Below are positions 6,680 to 15,893 of a DNA stretch of 57,156 nt, piece after piece. Every line of letters starts with the position of its first letter. Position 1 is the first letter of the stretch. Made by a program: the position numbers and the translations under genes. Below the pieces are notes generated by a model. The model saw nothing but the letters and a program-made list of their open reading frames with translations, had not been told where the DNA came from and searched no databases. The DNA is from a virus. The stretch lies in the IMG/VR virus record IMGVR_UViG_3300036819_000112, positions 1 to 57,156 of that record; one strand, 5' to 3'.

Positions 6680-7339
6680 ATGGGTGACACTCATTCCGAT
6701 ATAGATCGGACCGCGGAGCCGTGGGAAATCGAAGGCATTAGCCGGCGCACCTGGTATCGGCGCTCTGCCGCCGAGTACAGAGACCTGAACACGAAGCGGG
6801 TCGAGCCGGCTGGTCCAAGGTGGTACTGCGGACGAACGGTGTATGGCGGCGAGCGGCAGGCCGCGGCAGAGTGTCGTTCGGCAGGCTTTGACGTGTTTGC
6901 GCCGACCATCTTCAAACCGGCCACGCGAGCCAGACGCAACGCCGTCGGCGCGATCATCCCCGCCCGCCCGGCCAGCGCGGTACCGCTGTTTCCGAACTAC
7001 ATCTTCTCCCGGTTTCGCGTGATCGATTACTGGCGGTATCGGGGCGATCTGCCGAGTGTGGCCGGCCTCCTCAGCCTCGCTCCCGACGCTCCTACTCCCA
7101 TGCCCGACCGCGCCATCAGCTTGATCCGAGGCATGTGCGGTGCCGACGACTGCTATCACGAGGACGGCGATACGCCGAACACCCTTGTCGGCGCTCTTCT
7201 GCGGCTGCTCAGCGGTCCGTTCAGTGGGTTCGAGGGCATCTGCGATTGGTCAGGGGACGGGAAGGCACGGATGCCGGTCACGTTCTGCGGCCGGCCGTGC
7301 CCTATTACCGTCGATCAGGAGATGGTGGAGGTGGTCTGA
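6680..7339 (+). CDS. NusG/RfaH-like transcription elongation factor, candidate late antiterminator
   Basis: 219 aa. After an N-terminal extension containing WYRRSAAEYRDLNTKR, residues about 45-110 match the NusG N-terminal domain (RWYCGRTVYGGERQAAAECR, FDVFAPTIFKP, PLFPNYIFSRFRV), which binds the RNA polymerase clamp. Residues about 168-219 (VGALLRLLSGPFSGFEGICD ... MPVTFCGRPCPITVDQEMVEVV) match the KOW domain. Specialised NusG paralogues (RfaH, LoaP) keep RNA polymerase elongating through long operons. This gene heads a roughly 33-kb mostly same-strand late region, so it could replace a Q-type antiterminator. ATG 6680 is preferred over TTG 6644 for its GGGAG ribosome site. No ops-like recruiting element was identified. 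Confidence 0.75.
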   Translation: MGDTHSDIDRTAEPWEIEGISRRTWYRRSAAEYRDLNTKRVEPAGPRWYCGRTVYGGERQAAAECRSAGFDVFAPTIFKPATRARRNAVGAIIPARPASAVPLFPNYIFSRFRVIDYWRYRGDLPSVAGLLSLAPDAPTPMPDRAISLIRGMCGADDCYHEDGDTPNTLVGALLRLLSGPFSGFEGICDWSGDGKARMPVTFCGRPCPITVDQEMVEVV

Positions 7340-7358
7340 AGCGACGGAAAACCGCCAT

Positions 7359-7406
7359 TTGTCAGAGGGTGATAAGAAATATTATCTCCTATTGATATCC
7401 GGAGAT
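7359..7406 (+). promoter_or_regulatory. Putative promoter and inverted repeat before the recombinase
   Basis: In an AT-rich gap, TTGTCA (7359-7364) is followed after 15 bp by TATTAT (7380-7385). ATCTCC (7384-7389) and GGAGAT (7401-7406) form an inverted repeat just before the start codon that could be an operator or a translation-control hairpin. Confidence 0.4.
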
Positions 7407-7414
7407 CAGTAGCC

Positions 7415-8341
7415 ATGACCAGCGCCCTAGCAGTGCCTGTACGCTCGTCACCTCCCGCTCAGCGGCTGGATACAACCGATGACGCGATGGTTGCACTCTG
7501 GCTTGGGAGATACACCCGTTCGGCTCACACCAGGCGCAGCTACAAAGCGGACGTGGATGCATTCCGCGCTTTTGTCGCCAAACCATTGCCCACGGTCACC
7601 GGGAGCGACATCAATGCATTTGCGTCGAGCCTCGGCCACCTGGCGCCCGCGTCGCAGAGTCGCCGACTGTCGGCAGTCAAGTCGCTGATCGGACTGCTGC
7701 ACCGCCAGGGCCTGATGCCCTTCGATGTCGCCGCGGCGATCCAGCTCCCAGCGATCAAGGACACCTTGATCGAGCGGATCATGACGGAGGAGGCGGTGCA
7801 GCGCCTGCTCTGGGCGGCCGAGGCGCCGCCGCGGTTCTCCCGGATAAACAATCGCACAACGCGATGGGCCAAGCGCAACGCGGCGCTGTTGCGGTTGCTT
7901 TATGGTGCTGGTTTGCGAATCAGCGAGGCGTGCGGCTTGTGCTGGCGCGATCTAACGCCCCGTGATCAGGCCGGCCAGCTGAACGTGCTGGGCAAAGGCG
8001 GCAAGACGCGCCCGGTGCTGCTGACCAAATCACTTTGGGACCGACTCGCCGAGTTGCGAGGCAGTGCCGGCCCGGGCGATTCAGTTTTCAAGTCGCGCGA
8101 AGGTGGCGCATTGGCACCATCGCAGGTCGATCGGATTATGAAAACTGCGGTAAAACGCGCCCAACTACCGCCGGCGGTGTCAGCTCACTGGCTCCGGCAC
8201 GCCCACGCAAGTCATGCCCTCGATCGCGGCGCTCCGGTACATGTCGTGCAAACGACGCTCGGCCATGCGTCGCTGACCACGACCACTCGTTACACTCATG
8301 CGCGGCCTGGCGACAGTAGCGCTAAGTATCTCACGGCATAG
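7415..8341 (+). CDS. XerC/XerD-like tyrosine recombinase
   Basis: 308 aa, normal for Xer proteins. The N-terminal SAM-like core-binding domain (residues 20-110) precedes the catalytic domain. Catalytic residues are visible: Arg in GAGLRISEACGL, Lys in GKGGKTRPV, HWLRHAHASH, GHASLTTTTRYTH with the nucleophilic tyrosine. It lies second in the late region, far from the phage-type integrase at 43843. It may resolve genome multimers or act on a dif-like site; the role is inferred. Confidence 0.85.
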   Translation: MTSALAVPVRSSPPAQRLDTTDDAMVALWLGRYTRSAHTRRSYKADVDAFRAFVAKPLPTVTGSDINAFASSLGHLAPASQSRRLSAVKSLIGLLHRQGLMPFDVAAAIQLPAIKDTLIERIMTEEAVQRLLWAAEAPPRFSRINNRTTRWAKRNAALLRLLYGAGLRISEACGLCWRDLTPRDQAGQLNVLGKGGKTRPVLLTKSLWDRLAELRGSAGPGDSVFKSREGGALAPSQVDRIMKTAVKRAQLPPAVSAHWLRHAHASHALDRGAPVHVVQTTLGHASLTTTTRYTHARPGDSSAKYLTA

Positions 8342-8350
8342 GTTTCATTC

Positions 8351-9961
8351 GTGGCAGCAGGCTTCAAGACAGGCGGTCGAGTGAAAGGTTCCCTCGACAA
8401 AGGACCGAGGAAGCGGAGGTCCTCTGTGTCTGTAGATGCACATGTCACTACCAGAGTAGTGGCAGCGGGGGCGGGGGCGCCCCCCACCGCGCCCATTATT
8501 CCAGCCTCGCGCCCGGGCGCGCGCGCGAGGACGTCACTGAAAGCCGCTGCAGCGGCCGGTTTGCCGCCACCAGAGGCCGGTTCCATTCTTCCCGTCTCGC
8601 AAGCGGCGGCGGACCCGTCGTTCCCGAAATACCGCACCATGGCAACCGACAAGTTGGTGCCCTACGCGAACAATGCCCGTACCCATTCGAAGGCGCAGAT
8701 TGCCAAGATAGCCGCCAGCATTAAGGAGTTTGGCTTCACCAACCCCGTCCTCACTGACGGCAAGCGTGGCATCATCGCCGGTCACGGCCGAGTCCTTGCG
8801 GCACAGATGCTGGACATGGTCTCGGTGCCGATAATCGAGCTGTCCCACCTGAGCGTGGCCCAGCGGCGAGCTTACATTCTTGCGGACAACCGACTAGCGC
8901 TTGACGCTGGATGGGACGATGAACTGCTGGCGCTTGAGCTCGGTGCGTTGCGCGCTGATGGCTTTGACCTCTCGCTTACCGGTTTTGATTTCAACGAGAT
9001 CGGAATGCTGCTTGGCTCATCGGAGGGTCTTACCGATCCTGACGACGCACCGCCGGCCCCGTCGCAGCCCGTATCGATTGCGGGCGATGTGTGGCTGCTC
9101 GGCGGGCACAGGCTGGCCTGTGGGGACTCTACGGATGCGCGGGTGGTCGCGGCTGCGCTGGGCGGCGCGAAGCCGCATTTGATGGTCACTGATCCGCCCT
9201 ATGGCGTGGGCTACGACGCGAACTGGCGAAATGAGCGCGTGCGGCAGGACGGTTCTCCCGTGGGTGGGCGAGCTGTCGGTAAAGTGGCGAACGACGGGGA
9301 TGCCGACTGGCGCGAGGCGTGGGCGCTGTTTCCCGGCTCGGTCGCTTATGTCTGGCATGCCGGCCTTCATGGAGAGCAGGTGATCAGCAGCCTGGTGGCG
9401 AACGGCTTCAGGATTCGAGCGCAGATCATCTGGGTCAAGACTCGTGCGGTGATCTCGCGGGGTCACTACCATTGGCAGCATGAACCTGCGCTCTACAGCG
9501 TACGCGAGGGGGAAGACGATCAGTGGCGCTTCGTCCCCGAGCACGAGGTGGTCGATTACTCTGTCCGCGAGGGCGAAACCGGGCAATGGCAAGGCGGCCG
9601 CAAGCAGTCGACCGTTTGGAACATTGAGCACATCAAATCCGAAACCGGCCACAGCACCCAGAAGCCGGTCGAGTGCATGCGGCGTCCTATCGAAAACAAT
9701 TCATCTCCCGGGCATGCGGTCTACGACCCCTTCGCCGGCTCCGGTACCACCATCATAGCCGCTGAGATGACCGGCCGCGCCTGCCATGCGATCGAACTCA
9801 GCCCCGCCTATGTCGACGTCGCTATTCTCCGTTGGCAGGCGTTCACCGGCAAAGATGCTGTCCATGGCGAAGACGGACGCACTTTTGCCTCCATCGGTCT
9901 CGAACGGAGCGTACCTCCGCAAGCCGCCCGCACCCGGACCCGCGTCAAGGTTGAAGCGTAG
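8351..9961 (+). CDS. ParB/Srx-like domain fused to beta-group DNA methyltransferase
   Basis: 536 aa. After about 95 disordered residues, residues 96-215 form a ParB/Srx-type domain (KLVPYANNARTHSKAQIAKI, GIIAGHGRVLAAQML, RRAYILADNRLAL). Residues about 230-520 are a DNA methylase with DPPYGVGYDANW before DPFAGSGTTIIAAEMTGR. Catalytic motif before SAM motif defines the beta group, and DPPY suggests adenine-N6 (SPPY would suggest cytosine-N4). The region between is the target-recognition domain. Such ParB-methylase fusions are frequent in prophages next to terminase genes, as here. The translation start is uncertain; GTG 8351 has an open upstream. Confidence 0.88.
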   Translation: MAAGFKTGGRVKGSLDKGPRKRRSSVSVDAHVTTRVVAAGAGAPPTAPIIPASRPGARARTSLKAAAAAGLPPPEAGSILPVSQAAADPSFPKYRTMATDKLVPYANNARTHSKAQIAKIAASIKEFGFTNPVLTDGKRGIIAGHGRVLAAQMLDMVSVPIIELSHLSVAQRRAYILADNRLALDAGWDDELLALELGALRADGFDLSLTGFDFNEIGMLLGSSEGLTDPDDAPPAPSQPVSIAGDVWLLGGHRLACGDSTDARVVAAALGGAKPHLMVTDPPYGVGYDANWRNERVRQDGSPVGGRAVGKVANDGDADWREAWALFPGSVAYVWHAGLHGEQVISSLVANGFRIRAQIIWVKTRAVISRGHYHWQHEPALYSVREGEDDQWRFVPEHEVVDYSVREGETGQWQGGRKQSTVWNIEHIKSETGHSTQKPVECMRRPIENNSSPGHAVYDPFAGSGTTIIAAEMTGRACHAIELSPAYVDVAILRWQAFTGKDAVHGEDGRTFASIGLERSVPPQAARTRTRVKVEA

Positions 9962-10014
9962 CGGTCAACCCGTCAGCAACCAGGTCAACCGATACCAGAG
10001 TCAGGGACCGCCGC

Positions 10015-10452
10015 ATGCCCCTAGACGATACCCATCTCGTCAGTGTGTCCGAAGCCGTTACATTCGCATTTGCGGAGATCGGGAAAGACCATCTCCCGGC
10101 CACTCGCAGCACCAAGGAAAAGCTCGCCCTCGAGTACTGGGTTTCCTCGGTGCTTTTGCGACTGGCCGAGGCCAGGCGGGATAAGGCCAAGAGGGCGGCC
10201 GTCCATGGAAACGTGCTGCCGGATACCTTAGCCAACCCGTTCCCGATCGGAACGGCGGAGGCGGTCTACGCCGGGGCGTTGGTGACAATCGGCCTCAAGG
10301 TTGTGCCGCAGGCCGAGAGGCTGAATGTGGCAGGATTGACGGCCTACCTGGAGAAGAACGGGGTCAGGCCCGCGCTGCTCAAGCGGGCGGTCAAGCGCAA
10401 CACCGAGACATTCGCCGGCGCGCACATCTACACGGCGCTGCTGACGGTCTGA
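10015..10452 (+). CDS. Hypothetical protein upstream of terminase
   Basis: 145 aa, mixed charge, helical; no known domain recognised. Position directly before the small terminase suggests a DNA packaging accessory, but nothing in the sequence proves it. Confidence 0.6.
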   Translation: MPLDDTHLVSVSEAVTFAFAEIGKDHLPATRSTKEKLALEYWVSSVLLRLAEARRDKAKRAAVHGNVLPDTLANPFPIGTAEAVYAGALVTIGLKVVPQAERLNVAGLTAYLEKNGVRPALLKRAVKRNTETFAGAHIYTALLTV

Positions 10453-10456
10453 AGGG

Positions 10457-10933
10457 ATGGCGGGGCGAAAGGCTTTCGTGCCGACCGATGAGCAGCGCGC
10501 CCGGGTGCGATCCATGGCCTCCGCCGGCATCGATGAAGGCACGTCCGGAAACGGCAGGAACGGTGGCGCGACGTTGGCGGAAATCTGCGCGGTCATCGAC
10601 GTCAGTGAAAAGACGCTGCGGCGGGCGTTCAAAACCGAGCTGAAGACAGCGTTCTATCTTGCGAAAGACCAGATGCGTCGGAGCCTGTTCCAGCAGGGCA
10701 CCGGGCAACAAGAGCGACCGGAGGAGCGAGACGAGCGTGGCAGGGTAATCCGTCCGCGGCAGCGATACGTCCCACCCAACCCTACCGCGACGATCGCCTG
10801 GCTGGAGTTCTACGGCGGCGCGGTGAAAACCCAACGCACGGAACACACCGGCCAGGTCAACACACGGAACCTTACGGATGAACAGCGCGACGCTCGAATC
10901 GCTGAGCTCCTCCGTAAAGCAGGAGCTGCTTGA
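10457..10933 (+). CDS. terS: Small terminase subunit (putative)
   Basis: 158 aa, the usual length for TerS. A helix-turn-helix lies at residues about 35-60 (ATLAEICAVIDVSEKTLRRAF), followed by a helical oligomerisation region and a charged C-terminus that would contact the large subunit. The gene overlaps terL by 56 bp. TerS selects the packaging site; no cos or pac site could be recognised. Confidence 0.75.
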   Translation: MAGRKAFVPTDEQRARVRSMASAGIDEGTSGNGRNGGATLAEICAVIDVSEKTLRRAFKTELKTAFYLAKDQMRRSLFQQGTGQQERPEERDERGRVIRPRQRYVPPNPTATIAWLEFYGGAVKTQRTEHTGQVNTRNLTDEQRDARIAELLRKAGAA

Positions 10934-12389
10934 GCTACTTGAAGAAAGGCACCGTGCGCTCTGCCGGCGCAGCTTTCTGGCCTGGTGCATCGAAGCCTTG
11001 GCGCCGTTCGGGCAGACCCCCGCGGCGCACCATCGTCTGCTGATCTCCGAACTGCAGGCGGTCGCCGATGGGCTATGCGACCGGCTGATGATCTTCATGC
11101 CGCCGGGTTCGGCGAAATCACGCTACGCGACGGTGCTGTTTTCCGCCTGGCTGTTGTCGCGCCGGCCGAACTTCCAACTGATCGGAGCAAGCCACACCTC
11201 GGAACTGGCGGACGATTTCTCCGGCAAGATCCATGCAATCGTCAGCGAGAACACTGCAACGCTCGGCTATGGCTTGGCCAAGAAGGCGGTCGGACGATGG
11301 TATACGACGAACGGCGGGGCCTATCTCGCGGCGGGCGTGCGGGCTGGTATCCCCGGCTTCCGTGCTGATGCCGCGATCATCGACGATCCGGTGAAGGGGC
11401 GCGCCGCAGCCGACTCCGCGCCGGACCGCAAGCAGGTCTGGGACTGGTACAACGGAGACCTGGAGCGGCGGCTAACTCCGCGGTCATCCGTCGTGCTCAT
11501 GCAGACCAGATGGCACGAAGATGACCTGGCCGGGCGGCTGCTGGAGACCGAGGGGCATCGCTGGCGGGTGCTGAGGCTACCGGCAGAGGCAGAAGCGAAC
11601 GACCCGCTTGGCCGTCAGCCGGGCGAATGGCTGTGGTCGGACGGCACCTATGGGTTCGGCCAAGGCCTTGCTCAGATCAAGCAGTCGCTCTCCGAACGCG
11701 GCGCCAGCCGCGAGTGGACAGCGCAATACCAGCAACGACCGGTTCCCGAGACCGGCGACTACTTCCAGCGCGACTGGTTGCGTTCTGTCCCGAGTTTGCC
11801 GCCGCGCACTGCCCTGCGCGTGTTCGGCGCGTCGGACTATGCCGTGACCGACGATGGCGGGGATTTCACGGTGCATATCGTGGTCGGGGTCGATAGCGAC
11901 GATCGGCTCTACGTGCTGGATCTCTGGCGCCAGCAGACGGCGTCGGATCAGTGGGTCGAGGCGTTCTGCGACATGGTGGTGCGCTGGAAACCGATGGGCT
12001 GGGCCGAAGAGGCGGGGCAGATTCGTGCCGGCATTGGGCCCTGGCTGAACCGGAGATCACGCGAGCGGCGGGCGTTCGTGGCCAGACAGACATTTCCGAC
12101 GCGAGGCGGCGACAAAAGTGTGCGCGCGCAGAGCATTCGCGGGCGGGCTGCGCTGAGCGGGATCTATGTCGCAGCCGACGCGCCCTGGCGAGCCGACTTT
12201 GAAGCGGAGCTGCTGTCGTTTCCGGCCGGTAAGCATGACGACCAGGTCGACGCGCTTGGCCTGATCGGCCAGTTGCTTGATGTCATGCTGCCACCGCCCG
12301 GAGCGAAACCGCCGGCGCCTCCGGCGGATAGTTGGGACCGGGCATTCCGGCGCGGCGATGATTCTGGCGACGGCTGGAAAGTGACGTAG
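10878..12389 (+). CDS. terL: Large terminase subunit
   Basis: 503 aa. The ATPase domain has Walker A MPPGSAKS (residues 74-81) and Walker B AAIIDDP with the acidic pair at 169-170, then the coupling segment MQTRWHEDD. The C-terminal RNase-H-like nuclease has GASDYAVTDDGGDF and later HDDQVDALGLI, supplying metal-binding aspartates. This motor translocates DNA into the procapsid and cuts it. The 56-bp overlap with terS and the portal gene 11 bp downstream are the normal packaging order. Confidence 0.95.
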   Translation: MNSATLESLSSSVKQELLELLEERHRALCRRSFLAWCIEALAPFGQTPAAHHRLLISELQAVADGLCDRLMIFMPPGSAKSRYATVLFSAWLLSRRPNFQLIGASHTSELADDFSGKIHAIVSENTATLGYGLAKKAVGRWYTTNGGAYLAAGVRAGIPGFRADAAIIDDPVKGRAAADSAPDRKQVWDWYNGDLERRLTPRSSVVLMQTRWHEDDLAGRLLETEGHRWRVLRLPAEAEANDPLGRQPGEWLWSDGTYGFGQGLAQIKQSLSERGASREWTAQYQQRPVPETGDYFQRDWLRSVPSLPPRTALRVFGASDYAVTDDGGDFTVHIVVGVDSDDRLYVLDLWRQQTASDQWVEAFCDMVVRWKPMGWAEEAGQIRAGIGPWLNRRSRERRAFVARQTFPTRGGDKSVRAQSIRGRAALSGIYVAADAPWRADFEAELLSFPAGKHDDQVDALGLIGQLLDVMLPPPGAKPPAPPADSWDRAFRRGDDSGDGWKVT

Positions 12390-12400
12390 GGGGCCATCGT

Positions 12401-14431
12401 TTGAGCGATCTGATGTCCCTGGCCACGCCGCAAGGTCCGACCATTGATGCGCAGCAAGGCTGGCCGGGCGACCTCGACGCGCTTCTGGCGCGGCTGATCC
12501 GCGATTTCCAGGAGGCCGAGGAAGCTACCGCCGATGCACGGGCTGAGGCCGAGCGGTCCCGGGATTTCCGCGACGGCCGCCAGTGGACCGCGGAAGAGGC
12601 CGCGATTCTTCGCAAGCGGCGCCAGCCGATCGTCTGGAACAACATCATCGGGCGCAAGATCGAGTTGCTGCGGGGGCTGGAGCGCCGCGGCAGGTCCGAT
12701 CCCGAGGCCTACCCGAGAAATCCGGTGAACAATGTCCGTGCCGACGCCGCAACCCAGGCGCTGCGCTACATCGCCGACGAGAACCGCTTCGACGTCATCC
12801 GCAGCGCCGTCTACGACCAGATGCTGGTCGAGGGGTTCTCCGGAGCCGAGGTGATCGTCGAGGAACAGCAGGACGGCGACGGCTATGACGTCGTCATCAA
12901 CCACATTCCGTGGGAGCGGCTGTACTACGATCCACATTCCCAGCATCCGGCGTTCACCGATGCCAGCTATCTGGGGATGGTGATCTGGATGGATTTCGAC
13001 GATGCCGCCGATATGTATCCGGGCTGTGAAGACATCCTGGATTCAACCCTCGAAAGCGCCCGCTCGGACACCTATGGCGACAAGCCCATCGCAACCTGGG
13101 GCGATCGAAAGCGGCGCAGGGTCCGCGTCGCACAGCATTGGTGGAAGAAGCGGCGCGACTGGTGGACCGCGACTTTCACCAAAGGCGGGTTTCTCGGCGC
13201 GCCGATGTTGTCGCCCTACAAAGACCGCCACGGCAATGCGACCTGCCCGATCATCCTTCGCTCCGCGCGGATCGACCGCGACAACAACCGGTTCGGCATC
13301 GTGCGTGACCTGGTGCCGTTACAGGAAAGCATCAACAAGCGCGAAAGCAAGCTGCTGCATTCGCTTTCGGTCAATCAGATCATCATGGAGGAAGGCGCGG
13401 TCGACGACGTCGACCACGTCCGCGCGGAGGCTGCCAAGCCGGACGGCGTGATGATCCACAACAAGGATTTCGAGTTCAAGCTGCAGAAGGACCAGGCGGA
13501 GATCCAGGGCCAGTTCGAGTTGCTCCAGTACTCCGTGGCTCAGATGCAGATGCACGGCCCCAACGCGGCGATGAGCGGCAAGGATCCGCGGGAGCAGTCG
13601 GGCAGGGCCATTATCGCCCAGCAGTCCGGCGGCCAGGTCGAGAACGAGCCCATGGCCGATGCGCTGCGGCAGTGGACGCACAAGATTTACGAGGCCGCCT
13701 GGATGCGGGTGCGGCAGTTCTGGACCGGGCCGCGCTGGATCCGGGTGACCGACAGCGACAAGAACACCCAGTTCGTCGGCTTGAACCGGCCGGTGACGAT
13801 CGCCGATCTGCTTGGCCAACTCGACCGGACGCAGCCAATCGATTCACAACTGAAGGGTTTGGATCCAGGTGACGCGGCGGCCGTGCAGTTCGGCCTGCAG
13901 CTTCCGCCGGGCGACCCGCGGCTGCAGATGGCGGTGCGGATCGAGAACGACATCGGCGATATGGACTGCTCGATCACGGTGGAAGAGGGGCCGGACAACC
14001 CCACGATGCAGGCGGAGCAGTTCCAGACCATCATGCAACTGCCGCCGCAGATCCTGATGCAGTTTCCGCCCGAGTTCATCATCCAGGCCTCGGCGCTGCG
14101 CAACAAGGACCAGCTGATCAAGCTCCTGGAGCAACACCAGCAAAGCCAGGCGCAGGCTGCGGAGGCGGCCAAGGCCAATCAAACGGCGATGCAAACGGCT
14201 CAGGTCGCAAAAACCCAGGCCGATGCGGCTGACAAGCGCGCTCAGGCGCTGCAGCGCATGCACGGCATCGCGGCCGATCATGCGGGGATGCCGGGGCAGG
14301 ACGCGCAGCAGGCGGCCGATGTCGCGAATACCCAAGCTGGGACCCTGGAGATGATGCACGGCATGGCGATGGATCACGCCGCCGCGCAACAGCCTCCGGT
14401 CAATCCGCTGTCAGAGCCATCCCCCCCTTAA
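12401..14431 (+). CDS. P22-like portal protein
   Basis: 676 aa, close to P22 gp1 (725 aa). TTG 12401 is preferred because AGGGGG lies seven bases upstream; ATG 12413 is an alternative. Diagnostic segments are RKRRQPIVWNNI, RRGRSDPEAYPRNP, HIPWERLYYDPHSQHP, and a long helical stretch with SGRAIIAQQSGGQ. The C-terminal 100 residues are a Gln/Ala/Met-rich coiled coil, comparable to the P22 portal barrel. The dodecameric ring is the DNA channel and the docking site for terminase and the tail. Confidence 0.9.
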   Translation: MSDLMSLATPQGPTIDAQQGWPGDLDALLARLIRDFQEAEEATADARAEAERSRDFRDGRQWTAEEAAILRKRRQPIVWNNIIGRKIELLRGLERRGRSDPEAYPRNPVNNVRADAATQALRYIADENRFDVIRSAVYDQMLVEGFSGAEVIVEEQQDGDGYDVVINHIPWERLYYDPHSQHPAFTDASYLGMVIWMDFDDAADMYPGCEDILDSTLESARSDTYGDKPIATWGDRKRRRVRVAQHWWKKRRDWWTATFTKGGFLGAPMLSPYKDRHGNATCPIILRSARIDRDNNRFGIVRDLVPLQESINKRESKLLHSLSVNQIIMEEGAVDDVDHVRAEAAKPDGVMIHNKDFEFKLQKDQAEIQGQFELLQYSVAQMQMHGPNAAMSGKDPREQSGRAIIAQQSGGQVENEPMADALRQWTHKIYEAAWMRVRQFWTGPRWIRVTDSDKNTQFVGLNRPVTIADLLGQLDRTQPIDSQLKGLDPGDAAAVQFGLQLPPGDPRLQMAVRIENDIGDMDCSITVEEGPDNPTMQAEQFQTIMQLPPQILMQFPPEFIIQASALRNKDQLIKLLEQHQQSQAQAAEAAKANQTAMQTAQVAKTQADAADKRAQALQRMHGIAADHAGMPGQDAQQAADVANTQAGTLEMMHGMAMDHAAAQQPPVNPLSEPSPP

Positions 14432-14447
14432 CCCCAGAGGAAACCCG

Positions 14448-14936
14448 ATGAAACGTCTCCTGCTCGCGAGCGTGGCCGCGCTGGCGCTCGCCGTCTCCGC
14501 GCATGCGCAGACTACCTCCGCCCCGGTTGGCCAGACCGCCGGCGGCGCGATCAATCAGAACGCGTTCAACAACAACAGCGACGCCGCTGGCTTCAACCAG
14601 ATGTCGTTGACCCCTGGGCTTGTGGTGCCCTCGACATCGACGGCGCAGGCCACCTGGGTGAACGGCGCGGTCGCCACGGGAACGCTGATCACCACGAAAA
14701 CCACGGTGATAACGACCTGTTCCGGCACCACGGGCGTGACGCTTCCCGCGATTCAGCGCTTCGAGCCGATCACCATCATGAACCGCTCCGGCGGCTCGTG
14801 TCTGGTATGGCCGTCGATCGGGGCAACCGTGGAGACGGCGCTGGGCACCGATGGCGCCTCAAACGCTCCATTCACCCAGTTGACCAATACCGACGTCACG
14901 TATCGACCCATCACCGGAACCCGCTGGCTACAGTAA
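14448..14936 (+). CDS. Signal-peptide protein in the head module
   Basis: 162 aa. The N-terminus (MKRLLLASVAALALAVSAHA) is a textbook Sec signal peptide with an AHA/Q cleavage site. The mature part is Thr/Ser/Gly/Asn-rich and beta-predicted with one cysteine pair (TCSGTTG, GSCLVWPS). It sits between portal and scaffold, where a secreted protein is unexpected. It may be a surface decoration, a periplasmic protein, or a small tail-fibre-like protein; I cannot tell which. Confidence 0.7.
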   Translation: MKRLLLASVAALALAVSAHAQTTSAPVGQTAGGAINQNAFNNNSDAAGFNQMSLTPGLVVPSTSTAQATWVNGAVATGTLITTKTTVITTCSGTTGVTLPAIQRFEPITIMNRSGGSCLVWPSIGATVETALGTDGASNAPFTQLTNTDVTYRPITGTRWLQ

Positions 14937-15071
14937 CCCCAACCCCATACCGCGCAGCACGGGGCCGATGCTGCTTCCCGCCGCCGGGGAAATCGGGCGC
15001 GATCAACGCGTAACGACCGGGTCGCACCCGGGAAAGCCGACGCCGGGCTCAATCGGGCAGAAAGTACCACC

Positions 15072-15893
15072 ATGAGTGATATTGATAGCTTCCTGACCGG
15101 AGACGATCCCGGGCAGGCGGAGGCTGAACAGCCGTCCGAACCACAGGCTCCGGAAGCGACGCCGGCTGAGGCAGAAACCGAGGACAAGCCGGTCCCTGCC
15201 AAGGAGGAGGCCGATGACAGCCAACCTGAGGATGTCGTCGGCCTCAAGAGCGCTTTGCAGGCCGAGCGGGCGCGCCGGCGCGACTACAAGGGCGAAAGGG
15301 ACCGTCTGCAAGGCGAGAGGGACGCGCTCATGGCGCAGATGGAGGTGTACCGCAAGGCTCCTCCTGCACCTCCTGCACCCCCGTCCGTGCCACAGGCTGT
15401 CGCGCCGCCGGAGCGGGTGCCCAATCCGGTCGAGGATCCCGAAGGCTATGCGGCCTGGCAGGAGCAGCGATTCGAGAAACGGCTGTTCAATGAGCGATTG
15501 AACATCTCCGAACGGATGCTGCGCGCGAGGACCGATTCGGCGGACGTCGATGCCAAGATCGCGGTGTTTCGAAAGGCCGCCGCTGATAATCCCGGACTTC
15601 GCGCGCAACTCGGAAGCCATCCCGACCCCTACCAGTTCGCCTACGACACCGGTGCGAGGTTTCTGGCGATGGAGGAAATCGGCACCGATCCGGCCGCCTA
15701 TCGAGCCAAGGTCGAAACTGAACTGCGCGCGAAGATTGAGGCGGAATTGGCCGGCACCCAACCATCCGCACCCGCACCTCGCGTCACTCTACCGCAAAGC
15801 CTCGGCACCGCGCGATCCGCCGGACCGCGTTCGGGGCCGCCGATCAACGTGGCGGAGAGTTTCGACGACATCCTGGCGCGTCCACGGAAGTAG
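15072..15893 (+). CDS. Scaffolding protein (putative)
   Basis: 273 aa, acidic and disordered N-terminus (EAEQPSEPQAPEATPAEAET), a coiled coil (residues 56-95) and a Pro/Ala linker, then a charged helical C-terminus. This composition and its position directly before the major capsid gene are typical of podovirus scaffold proteins, which shape the procapsid and then leave. Confidence 0.7.
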   Translation: MSDIDSFLTGDDPGQAEAEQPSEPQAPEATPAEAETEDKPVPAKEEADDSQPEDVVGLKSALQAERARRRDYKGERDRLQGERDALMAQMEVYRKAPPAPPAPPSVPQAVAPPERVPNPVEDPEGYAAWQEQRFEKRLFNERLNISERMLRARTDSADVDAKIAVFRKAAADNPGLRAQLGSHPDPYQFAYDTGARFLAMEEIGTDPAAYRAKVETELRAKIEAELAGTQPSAPAPRVTLPQSLGTARSAGPRSGPPINVAESFDDILARPRK

